Source: Anaerolineae bacterium
Lineage (GTDB): Bacteria; Chloroflexota; Anaerolineae; Aggregatilineales; Phototrophicaceae
Direction of reading: 5' to 3'
DNA: 51,489 nucleotides
Assembly: GCA_026645945.1 (NCBI GenBank)
Contig: JAPKMO010000018.1
Span: 1-51,489, forward strand
Shown here: positions 44,295 to 51,489 of the stretch, one piece after another
Layout: the number at the start of each line of letters is the position of its first letter
How positions within the stretch are numbered: position 1 is the first letter of the stretch
Program-made: the position numbers and the translations under genes
The notes under the pieces: model-generated
What the model saw: only the letters and a program-made list of their open reading frames with translations
What the model was told of the DNA's origin: nothing
Database searches by the model: none

Positions 44295-45482
44295 ATGAGT
44301 GCAACCAGCGCAAGTCTTTCTGTGTCCGCTGCCCCTGTGCTTGCCCAGGATAAATCCAGCATGTGGCTGCGGAACCGGCGATGGGATTTGATGTTTATCA
44401 TTGTTAGTGTTCTGGGGGTCCCGCTACCCTATCTGTTTTATCTTTTTGGCAAGGATGTCCTTCAACTTGACCCGGACGTAAGCCGTAACATCATTAACGG
44501 TTTCGTCGCCGTCGCGGTCGGCGGGCCGCACATGATGTCTACCCTGCTGCGAACCAGCTTCGACGGCGAGTTCCGCCAGCGTTACCCGATGCTCGTCCGT
44601 TCATCCATCATCATCCCCATCATCGTCGTGTCGCTGGCTTTCCTCAACCTGACTCTGCTGCTCACCATCTTTTTCTTCTGGGCCATGCTGCACGTTTTGC
44701 ATCAGGTGACGTACATCGTCGAGCTGTACAACCACAAAGAGCATGTCATCATTCGCAAAAACAGCACTGTCAGCCTGCGCGCGCGCATGATTGACTATGC
44801 CGTCGTGCTGACCTGCCTGTTTCCGATGGCGGCTTTCAAAATTAGCCAGGGAACTTTTGCCGTTGGCACGAACGACCTGACCAGGGTTATCCCGGACGCT
44901 TTCCAGCATCCCTGGCTGTTCGTCGCAGCAGCCGGCGTCTTTTTTGTGTCATTGACGGCCTTCGTTGTCAAAAGCATCCAGGAATATCGCGCCGGCGTCA
45001 TCAACTGGCCGAAGACGATCTTCATCAGCCTGACGGTAGCCGTCTTTTTCCCGCTGGCGGCTTTTGAAAACCTGGATACGGCCTTCCAGGGCGCCAATAT
45101 GTGGCACTCGTTCCAATATCTGGCGATTACGTTTTACATCATCAAAATCAAGCAGCAGTACGGCAATCTCGATCAGAGCGCGCCGCTGGTCGCCCGTTTT
45201 AGCAAAGGCAAGGACTCGCGTGGGTTGTTTGCGCTCAGCGTCCTAATGCTCTTTGGTTCGGTCGTCGTTTTCATCGTTATGCGCTTCCTGGCCGGTTACA
45301 TCAATCCCGCCATCATTGACCCCACCACCTTCACGACGACGGAAGCCTATTTAAAGGCGGTTGAACTCTGGCGCTTCGACGTGGCCTATTACACAGCTAT
45401 TCTTTCGTTCCTGTGGATTCACTACTATCACGATCATTTCCTGTTTACCAACTTCGAGGCGCTCGACGCCGCCTACAAATAA
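44295..45482 (+). CDS. Histidine-rich polytopic membrane protein of unknown function
   Basis: A 395-residue protein with about eight helices and a very strong ribosome site (AAGGAGGGAGG). Conserved-looking His residues lie at membrane-helix ends: GGPHMMST (H79), WAMLHVLHQ (H133, H136), MWHSFQYL (H271), and HYYHDHF near the C-terminus (H376, H379, H381). Such spacing suggests a metal site, comparable in pattern to membrane di-iron enzymes or to Brp/Blh-type carotenoid oxygenases, but no family match is certain. A heme- or metal-dependent oxidation is possible. The gene stands alone after tdk, with a palindromic site at its promoter. Confidence 0.82.
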   Translation: MSATSASLSVSAAPVLAQDKSSMWLRNRRWDLMFIIVSVLGVPLPYLFYLFGKDVLQLDPDVSRNIINGFVAVAVGGPHMMSTLLRTSFDGEFRQRYPMLVRSSIIIPIIVVSLAFLNLTLLLTIFFFWAMLHVLHQVTYIVELYNHKEHVIIRKNSTVSLRARMIDYAVVLTCLFPMAAFKISQGTFAVGTNDLTRVIPDAFQHPWLFVAAAGVFFVSLTAFVVKSIQEYRAGVINWPKTIFISLTVAVFFPLAAFENLDTAFQGANMWHSFQYLAITFYIIKIKQQYGNLDQSAPLVARFSKGKDSRGLFALSVLMLFGSVVVFIVMRFLAGYINPAIIDPTTFTTTEAYLKAVELWRFDVAYYTAILSFLWIHYYHDHFLFTNFEALDAAYK

Positions 45483-45538
45483 CCGGCCAAAAAAAGGGAG
45501 GGTTTTACCCCTCCCCACCCGATTATTCCACTGGCCGG
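45483..45538 (-). terminator. Terminator after the GH31 gene
   Basis: On the minus strand CCCTCCC/GGGAGGG pair (plus coordinates 45496-45502 and 45509-45515), followed by a T tract (complement of A-rich 45489-45495). A wider pair CCGGCCA (45483-45489)/TGGCCGG (45532-45538) encloses it. It may also end transcription from the plus-strand gene. Confidence 0.75.
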
Positions 45539-45545
45539 CCCATCC

Positions 45546-48059
45546 TCACCAGGGCCGATGCAGGATCGTCCGGTCGGTCGGCAGCGGCCTGCGGATGATC
45601 TCCAGTCTTTGAAACGTATCAATCGTCACTTCCAACAGATCATCGTCGTAATACCACAGCGGGGCGCTCTGGCGATCTACCCGCACCTGCATCGGCTCTT
45701 CGTCAAACCCCACCACTTCCAGCCGCAGCATCTTATAAGTCGGCTCGTAGCGGCCCGCCACGCGGCGGTTGATAATCAGCTTGCTTTCATCCCACTCGCA
45801 GGTGATGTACACCCACCGGTACGCGCCATCCTCATAGTCCATCCCCTCGCCCTCATCTTCGTAGAGGACGCTTTCATAAACACCCGGATAAACACGATAA
45901 GTCAGCGCCTCAACCGCGTCGGGGTTCACATACTGCATTTCCGGCCACAACGGAATCACCGCCCCCGCCCTGACAAACAGCGGAAGCCGCTCCAGCGGCG
46001 CGGGAACATCTACCACGCGCCCGCCTTCCAGCAGTTCATTCGTCCAGAAGTCGTACCACTGGCCGGCGGGCAGATAAACCGGGCGTCTAACCGCGCCGGC
46101 CTGCAACACCGGCGCGACCAGCAGCGCGTCCCCGACCATATAACAATCGTCAATCGCGCGAATATCTGGGTTGTCGGGTTCGGCCATGAACAGAGGCCGC
46201 ACAATCGGCCACCCATATTCCTTCGCCTGGGCAAAAACCGAATACAGATACGGCAGCAGCCGGTAGCGCAGCATAATCGTCAGCCGGTTAATGACTTCAT
46301 ACGGCTGTCCAAAAGCCCAGGGTTCCTGCGCCGCCGAGCCGATGGAGGTGTGCGAACGGCAAAATGGCAGCAAACAGGCCGCTTGCAGCCAGCGCGTAAA
46401 AAGTTCGCCGCTGCTGTCTTTTTGAAATCCCCCCACATCCGGGCCGGTGAAGGGTGCGCCGGATAAACCCATGTTTAAAACCATGCTGATACTCAGCCGC
46501 AGGTTGTCCCAGTCGGAGACATTATCCCCCGTCCACGAGCTGGCGTACCGCTGCGCCCCGGAAAAACCAGCGCGAATGATGTTAAACGGGCGTTTATTCG
46601 GGCGGTGTTTCTGCAGAGCTTCCATTGAGGCGCGCCCCATCAACATACCATAAACGTTATGGTTTTCGAGATGGTTTCCGCCCAATCCATCTCGATGATG
46701 CCGCACGTAATCCGGCAGGGTCGAAGCACCATCAAGGGTAAAAACCGCCGGCTCGCACATATCGTTCCAGATACCATCCACGCCGGCCTGAAGCAGCACC
46801 CCCATCTGTTCGACCCACCAGGCGCGGGCCGCCGGGTCGGTAAAATCCGGGAAGTGGCACATACCCGGCCAGACCGCCCCGGCAAACAGCTTTCCGTCGG
46901 GATATTTTAAAAAGATGTTGCGCTGGACGCCGCTGCGATAAGCGCGATATGTCTCGTCAATCTTGATGCCAGGGTCGGTAATGGCGACAACTTTAAAACC
47001 CTGCCCATGCAGGCGGTTTAACATCTGCTCAAACTGGGGAAAACGCTGTTTATCCCAGGAAAATACCCGGAAACCATCCATATAGTGGATGTCGAGATGA
47101 ATCACATCGCAGGGTATGCCCCGGCTGCGGAATTCGTCCGCAATCTTCAAAACCATGTCCTGCGGATAATAGCTGAAGCGGCATTGATGATAACCCAGGC
47201 TCCACAGCGGCGGCAGGTTAATACGCCCGGTTAGCTCGGTATACCGGCTCAAAACCCGTTTAACGTCCACCCCGGCAAACAGGTAATAACGAAGTTCACC
47301 GCCCTCGGCCTCAAAAACCAGGTTGTCGGCCTGCTGCGCCCCCAGGTCGGCAGTTCCCCGATATGTATTATCCCAAAAGACGCCGTATACGGCACTGCCG
47401 TGAACGCCCAGGTAAAACGGAATGCTGTAATAAAGCGGGTCCGATCCCCGCTGATACAGCGGCGGGTCGGTATTCCATAACCTAAAACGGCTGCCTCGAA
47501 GCTGCAATGCGCTGGCACGTTCGCCCAGGCCGTAGCTGGCTTCATCCGGCTGCATCTCCAGGCTTAACCGAACGCTGCCATCCTCGCGCGCCCGCATTCC
47601 ATCAGCATCCGCACAAATCACCCGACCATCCAGGGTTTCCAGGCTCAACCGGAACGGACGCGCAGATACCCGGACGACCAGCTCCGCCGTTTGCATAACC
47701 AGCGTATCATCGTGCCGGGACATTTCCACCGCCACCAGCGGCCAGTCTACTTTGTTGATCGCATATGAAAACGGCTCGAAAAACTCGCCCTCGCCGGTCG
47801 GCAGCCAGCGCACGCGCAAACAATCGGCAGCTATCCACCGCAGTTCAACCCACCCCCGCTGGCAGCGCAGGCGCAGCCCACGTTCGTAGGATACGACACG
47901 TTCAACATTCCCCGGCCCGCGCCAGGGTAAGTTACCCCGCCTTTTCGCGCCATACCGCCGGTTGTAGTGGCCGACCACCCTATCAAAGGCTTTGATGTCG
48001 TCCACTAGCGGCCTGCCGCCGAGTTCGGTAAAGAACTGTATGACTTCCTTTTTTGCCAT
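45546..48059 (-). CDS. Glycoside hydrolase family 31 (alpha-glucosidase-like)
   Basis: An 837-residue enzyme that removes alpha-linked glucose or xylose residues. The N-terminal beta-sandwich carries YGLGERASALQLRG, then the barrel has the nucleophile motif IWNDMCEP (D433; the usual Asn after Met is Cys here) and the acid/base SSWTGDNVSDWDNL (D512). The HIS-rich GYHQCRFSYYPQ and IHLDIHYMDGFRVFSWD stretches are typical of GH31, and the C-terminus has DUF5110-like parts. No signal peptide is seen, so it is cytoplasmic and may use imported oligosaccharide. It is the last gene of a four-gene minus-strand operon, nine bases after the LysM-M23 gene. Confidence 0.94.
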   Translation of the reverse strand: MAKKEVIQFFTELGGRPLVDDIKAFDRVVGHYNRRYGAKRRGNLPWRGPGNVERVVSYERGLRLRCQRGWVELRWIAADCLRVRWLPTGEGEFFEPFSYAINKVDWPLVAVEMSRHDDTLVMQTAELVVRVSARPFRLSLETLDGRVICADADGMRAREDGSVRLSLEMQPDEASYGLGERASALQLRGSRFRLWNTDPPLYQRGSDPLYYSIPFYLGVHGSAVYGVFWDNTYRGTADLGAQQADNLVFEAEGGELRYYLFAGVDVKRVLSRYTELTGRINLPPLWSLGYHQCRFSYYPQDMVLKIADEFRSRGIPCDVIHLDIHYMDGFRVFSWDKQRFPQFEQMLNRLHGQGFKVVAITDPGIKIDETYRAYRSGVQRNIFLKYPDGKLFAGAVWPGMCHFPDFTDPAARAWWVEQMGVLLQAGVDGIWNDMCEPAVFTLDGASTLPDYVRHHRDGLGGNHLENHNVYGMLMGRASMEALQKHRPNKRPFNIIRAGFSGAQRYASSWTGDNVSDWDNLRLSISMVLNMGLSGAPFTGPDVGGFQKDSSGELFTRWLQAACLLPFCRSHTSIGSAAQEPWAFGQPYEVINRLTIMLRYRLLPYLYSVFAQAKEYGWPIVRPLFMAEPDNPDIRAIDDCYMVGDALLVAPVLQAGAVRRPVYLPAGQWYDFWTNELLEGGRVVDVPAPLERLPLFVRAGAVIPLWPEMQYVNPDAVEALTYRVYPGVYESVLYEDEGEGMDYEDGAYRWVYITCEWDESKLIINRRVAGRYEPTYKMLRLEVVGFDEEPMQVRVDRQSAPLWYYDDDLLEVTIDTFQRLEIIRRPLPTDRTILHRPW

Positions 48060-48068
48060 GCTGTAACC

Positions 48069-49511
48069 TTAGAAGAACGATTGGCGAACCCACTGCATCG
48101 GGTCAACCGGCACGCCGTTCACCCACAGTTCCCAGTGAAGATGCGCGCCTGTCACCCGTCCGGTCGCCCCGATAGTGCCGATCACCTGTCCGGTTGTCAC
48201 ATAGTCCCCCACCCGGACGTAAATATCGGTTTGATGCCAGTAGCCGGTGAATATGCCCCAGCCATGATCTATAATGGTCGCGTTGCCGCGCACGTTCAGA
48301 CGGTCGGCCAGCACCACAACGCCGGACGACGACGCCAGCACCGGCGTACCCGGCACGCCGGCGAAGTCCGTCCCGCTGTGAAAGCGATCAAACGGGCCGC
48401 CGTTGTACGAGCGTTTGCGGCCAAAAGGCGAAGTCATGGCCGCCGCCGCCGGCAGCCCCATCGGCCCATCCAGATAACGGGCCGCCGTAAAACCACCCAT
48501 TATGCTCTCGATCAACTGCTGTTCAGCGGCCTCTACCGAAGGGTCGAGCAGCCCGCCTCGGTCGGCCAGCAGGTTGATATACTCGCTGCCATAATTGCCC
48601 GCCAACACCTGAATATTCACGGTCAGCGATGTTGGCTGGCCGGCGGCATCGGTCAGCAGCAGCGCCAGCGGGTACACACCCGCCGGCGTAAAAACCGGCA
48701 CGGCAATGAAAAATGTATGAGTCAGGCCGTTTGGGTCGGACGCCGCGACAACCGCGCGATCCAAAAACGAACCGCTGATCTGCACCGGCTGCGCCGTCGT
48801 CAGCCGAATGCGCCCCGCCTGCCCTTCTACCAGCACCAGCGGACTGATTTCCAATCCGGTCACGACCGGCGGCAGATCAGGAGCGGCCTGCGGCGGCTCG
48901 AAGCCAGTAATCACAAGCTGCTGACCGGCATAAATCAGCGTTGGGTCGCTGATGCTGTTCGCGCGCGCCAGGTCATTGACACTCAAGTGATACCGGGTAG
49001 CAATACGAAACAGCGTTTCGCCCGGTTGAACGGTGTGGATAACCGTTTGCCCCGGATTCTCGCTAGGGATTTCCGCCGATGCGGCCGTATCTACTTGGGT
49101 GGGCGCTCCCGCCGCCGGAGCGGTCACGCTCAACACCTGGCCGACATAAACGGCATTCAGGTCTGGAATCTGGTTGCGCGCCGCCAGTTCCTCAGCCGAT
49201 ACGCCATACAGTTCGGCGATACTACGCAGCGTCTCGCCGGGCTGAACAACATGAATCTGCGGCAGATCTGCAACCGCTGTGCCGTTCGCCGGCACAAGCA
49301 AACGCTGGCCGACCAGAATGCTGCCGGGGTTGGTAATGCCGTTTAACTGCGCCAGCTCATCGGTCGTCATACCGTAGCGCAGGGCGATGCGGAACAGGTT
49401 TTCTCCCCGCTGGACGACATGAATGGTCAGCCCTGGCTGCACGTCCTGGGCAGCGAGCGGAAAGCAGAAAAATCCTACCAGAACGATCACGGCGGCCAAG
49501 CGGCGAATCAT
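48069..49511 (-). CDS. LysM-M23 cell-wall endopeptidase
   Basis: A 480-residue exported protein. A signal peptide (1-21) precedes three LysM repeats (~28-75, ~85-131, ~157-203), each of form H-x-V-Q-x-GE-x-L-x-I-A. A beta-sandwich linker region follows, and then an M23 (LytM) peptidase domain with zinc ligands in FHSGTDFAG and HLHWEL, both intact. It likely cuts peptide cross-links in peptidoglycan during growth. Its start overlaps the DUF192 stop by four bases. Confidence 0.94.
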   Translation of the reverse strand: MIRRLAAVIVLVGFFCFPLAAQDVQPGLTIHVVQRGENLFRIALRYGMTTDELAQLNGITNPGSILVGQRLLVPANGTAVADLPQIHVVQPGETLRSIAELYGVSAEELAARNQIPDLNAVYVGQVLSVTAPAAGAPTQVDTAASAEIPSENPGQTVIHTVQPGETLFRIATRYHLSVNDLARANSISDPTLIYAGQQLVITGFEPPQAAPDLPPVVTGLEISPLVLVEGQAGRIRLTTAQPVQISGSFLDRAVVAASDPNGLTHTFFIAVPVFTPAGVYPLALLLTDAAGQPTSLTVNIQVLAGNYGSEYINLLADRGGLLDPSVEAAEQQLIESIMGGFTAARYLDGPMGLPAAAAMTSPFGRKRSYNGGPFDRFHSGTDFAGVPGTPVLASSSGVVVLADRLNVRGNATIIDHGWGIFTGYWHQTDIYVRVGDYVTTGQVIGTIGATGRVTGAHLHWELWVNGVPVDPMQWVRQSFF

Positions 49512-49888
49512 GCCACAACCTCGTCAAATCGCAGCACATCCCCCACCTGAACGCGATCAAGCACATCGGGAAGCGCCTCCACGAAATACTGCGCGGGCTT
49601 TTGCGGCGCGTATGCCGGACGCCAGGGTTTCGCCAGACACTTATCCACCACCTCGCCGGAGGCATTTAACCATACCACGCCGATGCTGAAGAACATGAAA
49701 AACATGTGGATGGTGGTGTTAGCGCGGCTTTCGCTGCTCGTCACGAACAGCAGCCCTTCCCCCTCCGGGAGGTGGCGCACGAACTGCAATCCCCGGAAGC
49801 GGGACCAGAAAGTATCGCACAACCGAACACGCTCCAGAACCACCGCCCCGGTTCTGGCATTCCGCAGCACACGCTCCTTTGCGCTCAT
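49508..49888 (-). CDS. DUF192 protein
   Basis: A 126-residue protein with the DUF192 signature: LRNARTGAVVLERVRLCDTFWSRFRGLQF, GLLFV, NTTIHMFFMFFSIGVVWLNASGEVVDKC and DVLRFDE. There is no signal peptide, although many DUF192 proteins are exported. Function is unknown. Both ends overlap neighbours by four bases (ATGA), so it is translated together with two LysM proteins. Confidence 0.9.
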   Translation of the reverse strand: MSAKERVLRNARTGAVVLERVRLCDTFWSRFRGLQFVRHLPEGEGLLFVTSSESRANTTIHMFFMFFSIGVVWLNASGEVVDKCLAKPWRPAYAPQKPAQYFVEALPDVLDRVQVGDVLRFDEVVA

Positions 49889-51342
49889 GGGATGAATAGC
49901 GCCTGTCCCACAAAGATGCGGTTCGGGTCAAGAATCCCGTTGGCCTGAATCAGCGCCGCCATCGAAACACGGAAACGCAGCGCCACCCGGAACAATGTAT
50001 CCCCTGGCTGAACGATATACGTCGCCGGCGCGGGGGGTGGAATCGGCAGCGGATACACGGTCACAGGCACGAAAAGCGGCTGCCCGGCAAAAATCAGATT
50101 CGGGTTGACGATGCCGTTCAGCCTCGCCAGGGCGCTAACCGTAGTGCTGAAACGCAGGGCGATGCGGAACAGCGTATCTCCCGGCTGCACCATGTATACA
50201 ATGCTGCCGTTAACCACCGGCGCACCCGGAATCGGTTCTGATGGGACGCTGATGACAACAGGCGTGGCCGTAGGAGGCGGCGGCACGGGGTTCGGAACGC
50301 GCACGGGTACGGCCAACACCTGCCCGACCCGGATAAAGGCGCTCTGGCTCAGACCATTAGCCTGAATGATCGCATCTACCGAGCTGCCGTATAACGTCGC
50401 CAGCTGGCCGACCGTCTCACCAGACCGCACCGTATGAATGACCGTTCCCGGAAAGGCGCTGTCAACCGGCACGGTCGCCGTCGGTACAGGGGTTATAGGC
50501 GTGGCGGTCGGGATGATGATCTCCTGCGTCGCCGTCGGTATGGGCGCGCTGGTTGGCAGCGGCGCAGCCGTTGGCGGAACAACCACGGTCGCGGTCGGCA
50601 CGGCCTGAGGTGTGCTGGTCGGCGGCAGCGTATTGGTAGCCGTCGGCGGCGGCAGCGTGTTAGTCGGCGTGGCCGTCGGCGCGCCGACAGCGGTCAGCGA
50701 TGCATCGTCCACGTAAATATTCGTGCTTTTAACGGGTTCGGTCACGACGGTACGCACAAACACGGTGACAGCCGTGCCGCTTGCAGTAGCGGTCACGCTG
50801 TACTCGTTATACGCATCATACTGGATGACCGGCTGCGACCAGATGATCGTCGGGCTGACGCCGCTTGTTCCCCCAGTCGGGTCAATGCCAACCTGCACCA
50901 CCACGCCGCCCGGCAGTTCGCTCAAATTTACGTCATCATATGAACTCGACCAGACATAAACATACGCGCTGAAACGGAGCTGTGTCCCCGTCGTGATGCC
51001 GGTCACGCGCTGATATACGCCGCCATCGTGCGTGGCATAAAACGTGTGGTACTGCTGCGCGTTATTCCCGCTGCGTATGCGCGGCACGCCCAAGCCGTTC
51101 GTCACGTCCGAGGCCGGATAATACTCCGGCTGGATATTTTCTGACGCGGATGCCCCCCCGCCAACATGCCAGGGCGTCCACCCCTGGGCGACCTGCCGCG
51201 GCGGCGTGCCGCTCAGGGTAGCAAACGGCTGCTCAAATCCTGGGTTCGTCAGCAAATTGGCAACTTGAGCGTGAGCCGCAAAACCGGATACAACGGTCGC
51301 CACCAGCATAACAAAAACGAGGCGCGCAGTGAACCTTTTCAT
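49885..51342 (-). CDS. Secreted LysM protein with N-terminal carbohydrate-binding-like domain
   Basis: A 485-residue exported protein. Signal peptide ~1-25 (MKRFTARLVFVMLVATVVSGFAAHA). Residues ~28-215 form a beta-rich domain that opens NLLTNPGFEQPF, as in CBM4/9-type carbohydrate-binding modules. A Pro/Thr/Ala-rich linker (~217-300) follows, then three LysM repeats (~303-348, ~383-427, ~440-485) with VQPGDTLFRIALRF. It should bind peptidoglycan and a second glycan in the envelope, with no catalytic part. It is the first gene of the minus-strand operon. GGGAG lies eight bases ahead of the ATG. Confidence 0.93.
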   Translation of the reverse strand: MKRFTARLVFVMLVATVVSGFAAHAQVANLLTNPGFEQPFATLSGTPPRQVAQGWTPWHVGGGASASENIQPEYYPASDVTNGLGVPRIRSGNNAQQYHTFYATHDGGVYQRVTGITTGTQLRFSAYVYVWSSSYDDVNLSELPGGVVVQVGIDPTGGTSGVSPTIIWSQPVIQYDAYNEYSVTATASGTAVTVFVRTVVTEPVKSTNIYVDDASLTAVGAPTATPTNTLPPPTATNTLPPTSTPQAVPTATVVVPPTAAPLPTSAPIPTATQEIIIPTATPITPVPTATVPVDSAFPGTVIHTVRSGETVGQLATLYGSSVDAIIQANGLSQSAFIRVGQVLAVPVRVPNPVPPPPTATPVVISVPSEPIPGAPVVNGSIVYMVQPGDTLFRIALRFSTTVSALARLNGIVNPNLIFAGQPLFVPVTVYPLPIPPPAPATYIVQPGDTLFRVALRFRVSMAALIQANGILDPNRIFVGQALFIP

Positions 51343-51395
51343 AAAGACGACTCCCGGTTTGAGTAGTAGCGCCGGTCAGCTTTCTCAAAATAAAT

Positions 51396-51424
51396 ACCCT
51401 ATCTATCATAGCATAATGGCACAA
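51396..51424 (-). promoter_or_regulatory. Possible promoter of the LysM operon
   Basis: On the minus strand TTGTGC (51419-51424), a 17-base spacer and TAGGGT (51396-51401). The match is modest. Confidence 0.35.
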
Positions 51425-51428
51425 TTGA

Positions 51429-51463
51429 AAACAAAAAGAGCTTCCCGCCTGTGCCGGAAGCTC
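51429..51463 (-). terminator. Terminator of a gene beyond the right edge
   Basis: On the minus strand GAGCTTCC (51456-51463) pairs with GGAAGCTC (51438-51445) around a 10-base loop, followed by a T tract (complement of the A-rich 51429-51437). It would end a minus-strand gene outside the window. Confidence 0.75.
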
Positions 51464-51489
51464 CCATACCCGACCGAACAGCAGCCGTC

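Noticed and set aside
48081..49346. Long open frame on the plus strand (421 codons) opposite the LysM-M23 gene
   Set aside because: It is the antisense of a clear LysM/M23 gene, has an Arg/His/Gln-rich composition typical of shadow frames, and shows no motif.

Overview
The window looks like a chromosomal segment of a GC-rich bacterium, most probably a Chloroflexota (Anaerolineae-like) member. This is inferred from gene content: a type 2 isopentenyl-diphosphate isomerase, a DUF1461/TIGR01906 membrane protein, repeated LysM proteins with Pro/Thr linkers, GHKL-free kinase/phosphatase/FHA signalling genes, and a CvnD-type GTPase with a roadblock partner. GTG and TTG starts are frequent, and many promoters fit a sigma-70-type -35/-10 pattern. 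No rRNA, tRNA, CRISPR array, insertion sequence or prophage gene was recognised. Genes are dense, and no stretch over 300 bases lacks a gene; the longest gap is about 295 bases at 26605-26899 and holds two divergent promoters.

Layout, left to right. 1-5163: cell-surface genes, namely the end of a TolB-type propeller with tandem repeats, a DUF348-G5-propeller lipoprotein, and an unusual fusion of a glycosidase-like domain to an O-antigen ligase. 5206-10003: a macro-domain gene, then a surface-polysaccharide cluster (UDP-glucuronate decarboxylase, second O-antigen ligase, GtrA, family 4 glycosyltransferase). 10103-12780: a four-gene operon with an acyl-CoA thioesterase and a lone ChlI-type AAA+ ATPase. 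12843-16497: acyl carrier protein, isoprenoid genes (fni and a polyprenyl synthase) and a HemW-like radical SAM protein.

16619-26604 is the regulatory core. A co-directional run encodes a Ser/Thr kinase with an eight-repeat PQQ propeller, a PP2C phosphatase, a J-domain/VWA fusion, a zinc-ribbon/FHA protein, an 81-residue unknown and an orphan OmpR-type regulator. It is followed by a CvnD/MglA-like small GTPase. On the opposite strand lie a roadblock protein, CTP synthase, and an adenosine-deaminase-fold protein in which all the catalytic metal-site motifs appear replaced. The kinase/phosphatase/VWA trio resembles the TerY-P triad, but the J-VWA fusion and the set of partners look distinctive. 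This is the best candidate for an undescribed system in the window.

26900-36952: MoxR/DUF58 pair, an acetyltransferase, a membrane-bound spermidine-synthase-like protein, DUF1461, YvcK, and the glycolytic run gap-pgk-tpiA with a strongly structured leader before tpiA. 36955-45482: membrane protein, TagO/WecA-like transferase and upp (minus), ruvB-DUF2905-queA, rplU-rpmA-rpmE (L31 carries an RNA-polymerase alpha-CTD-like tail), tdk, and a histidine-rich membrane protein with a palindrome at its promoter. 45546-51342 (minus): an operon of LysM protein, DUF192, LysM-M23 endopeptidase and a GH31 glucosidase. All functional assignments rest on motif recognition by eye.
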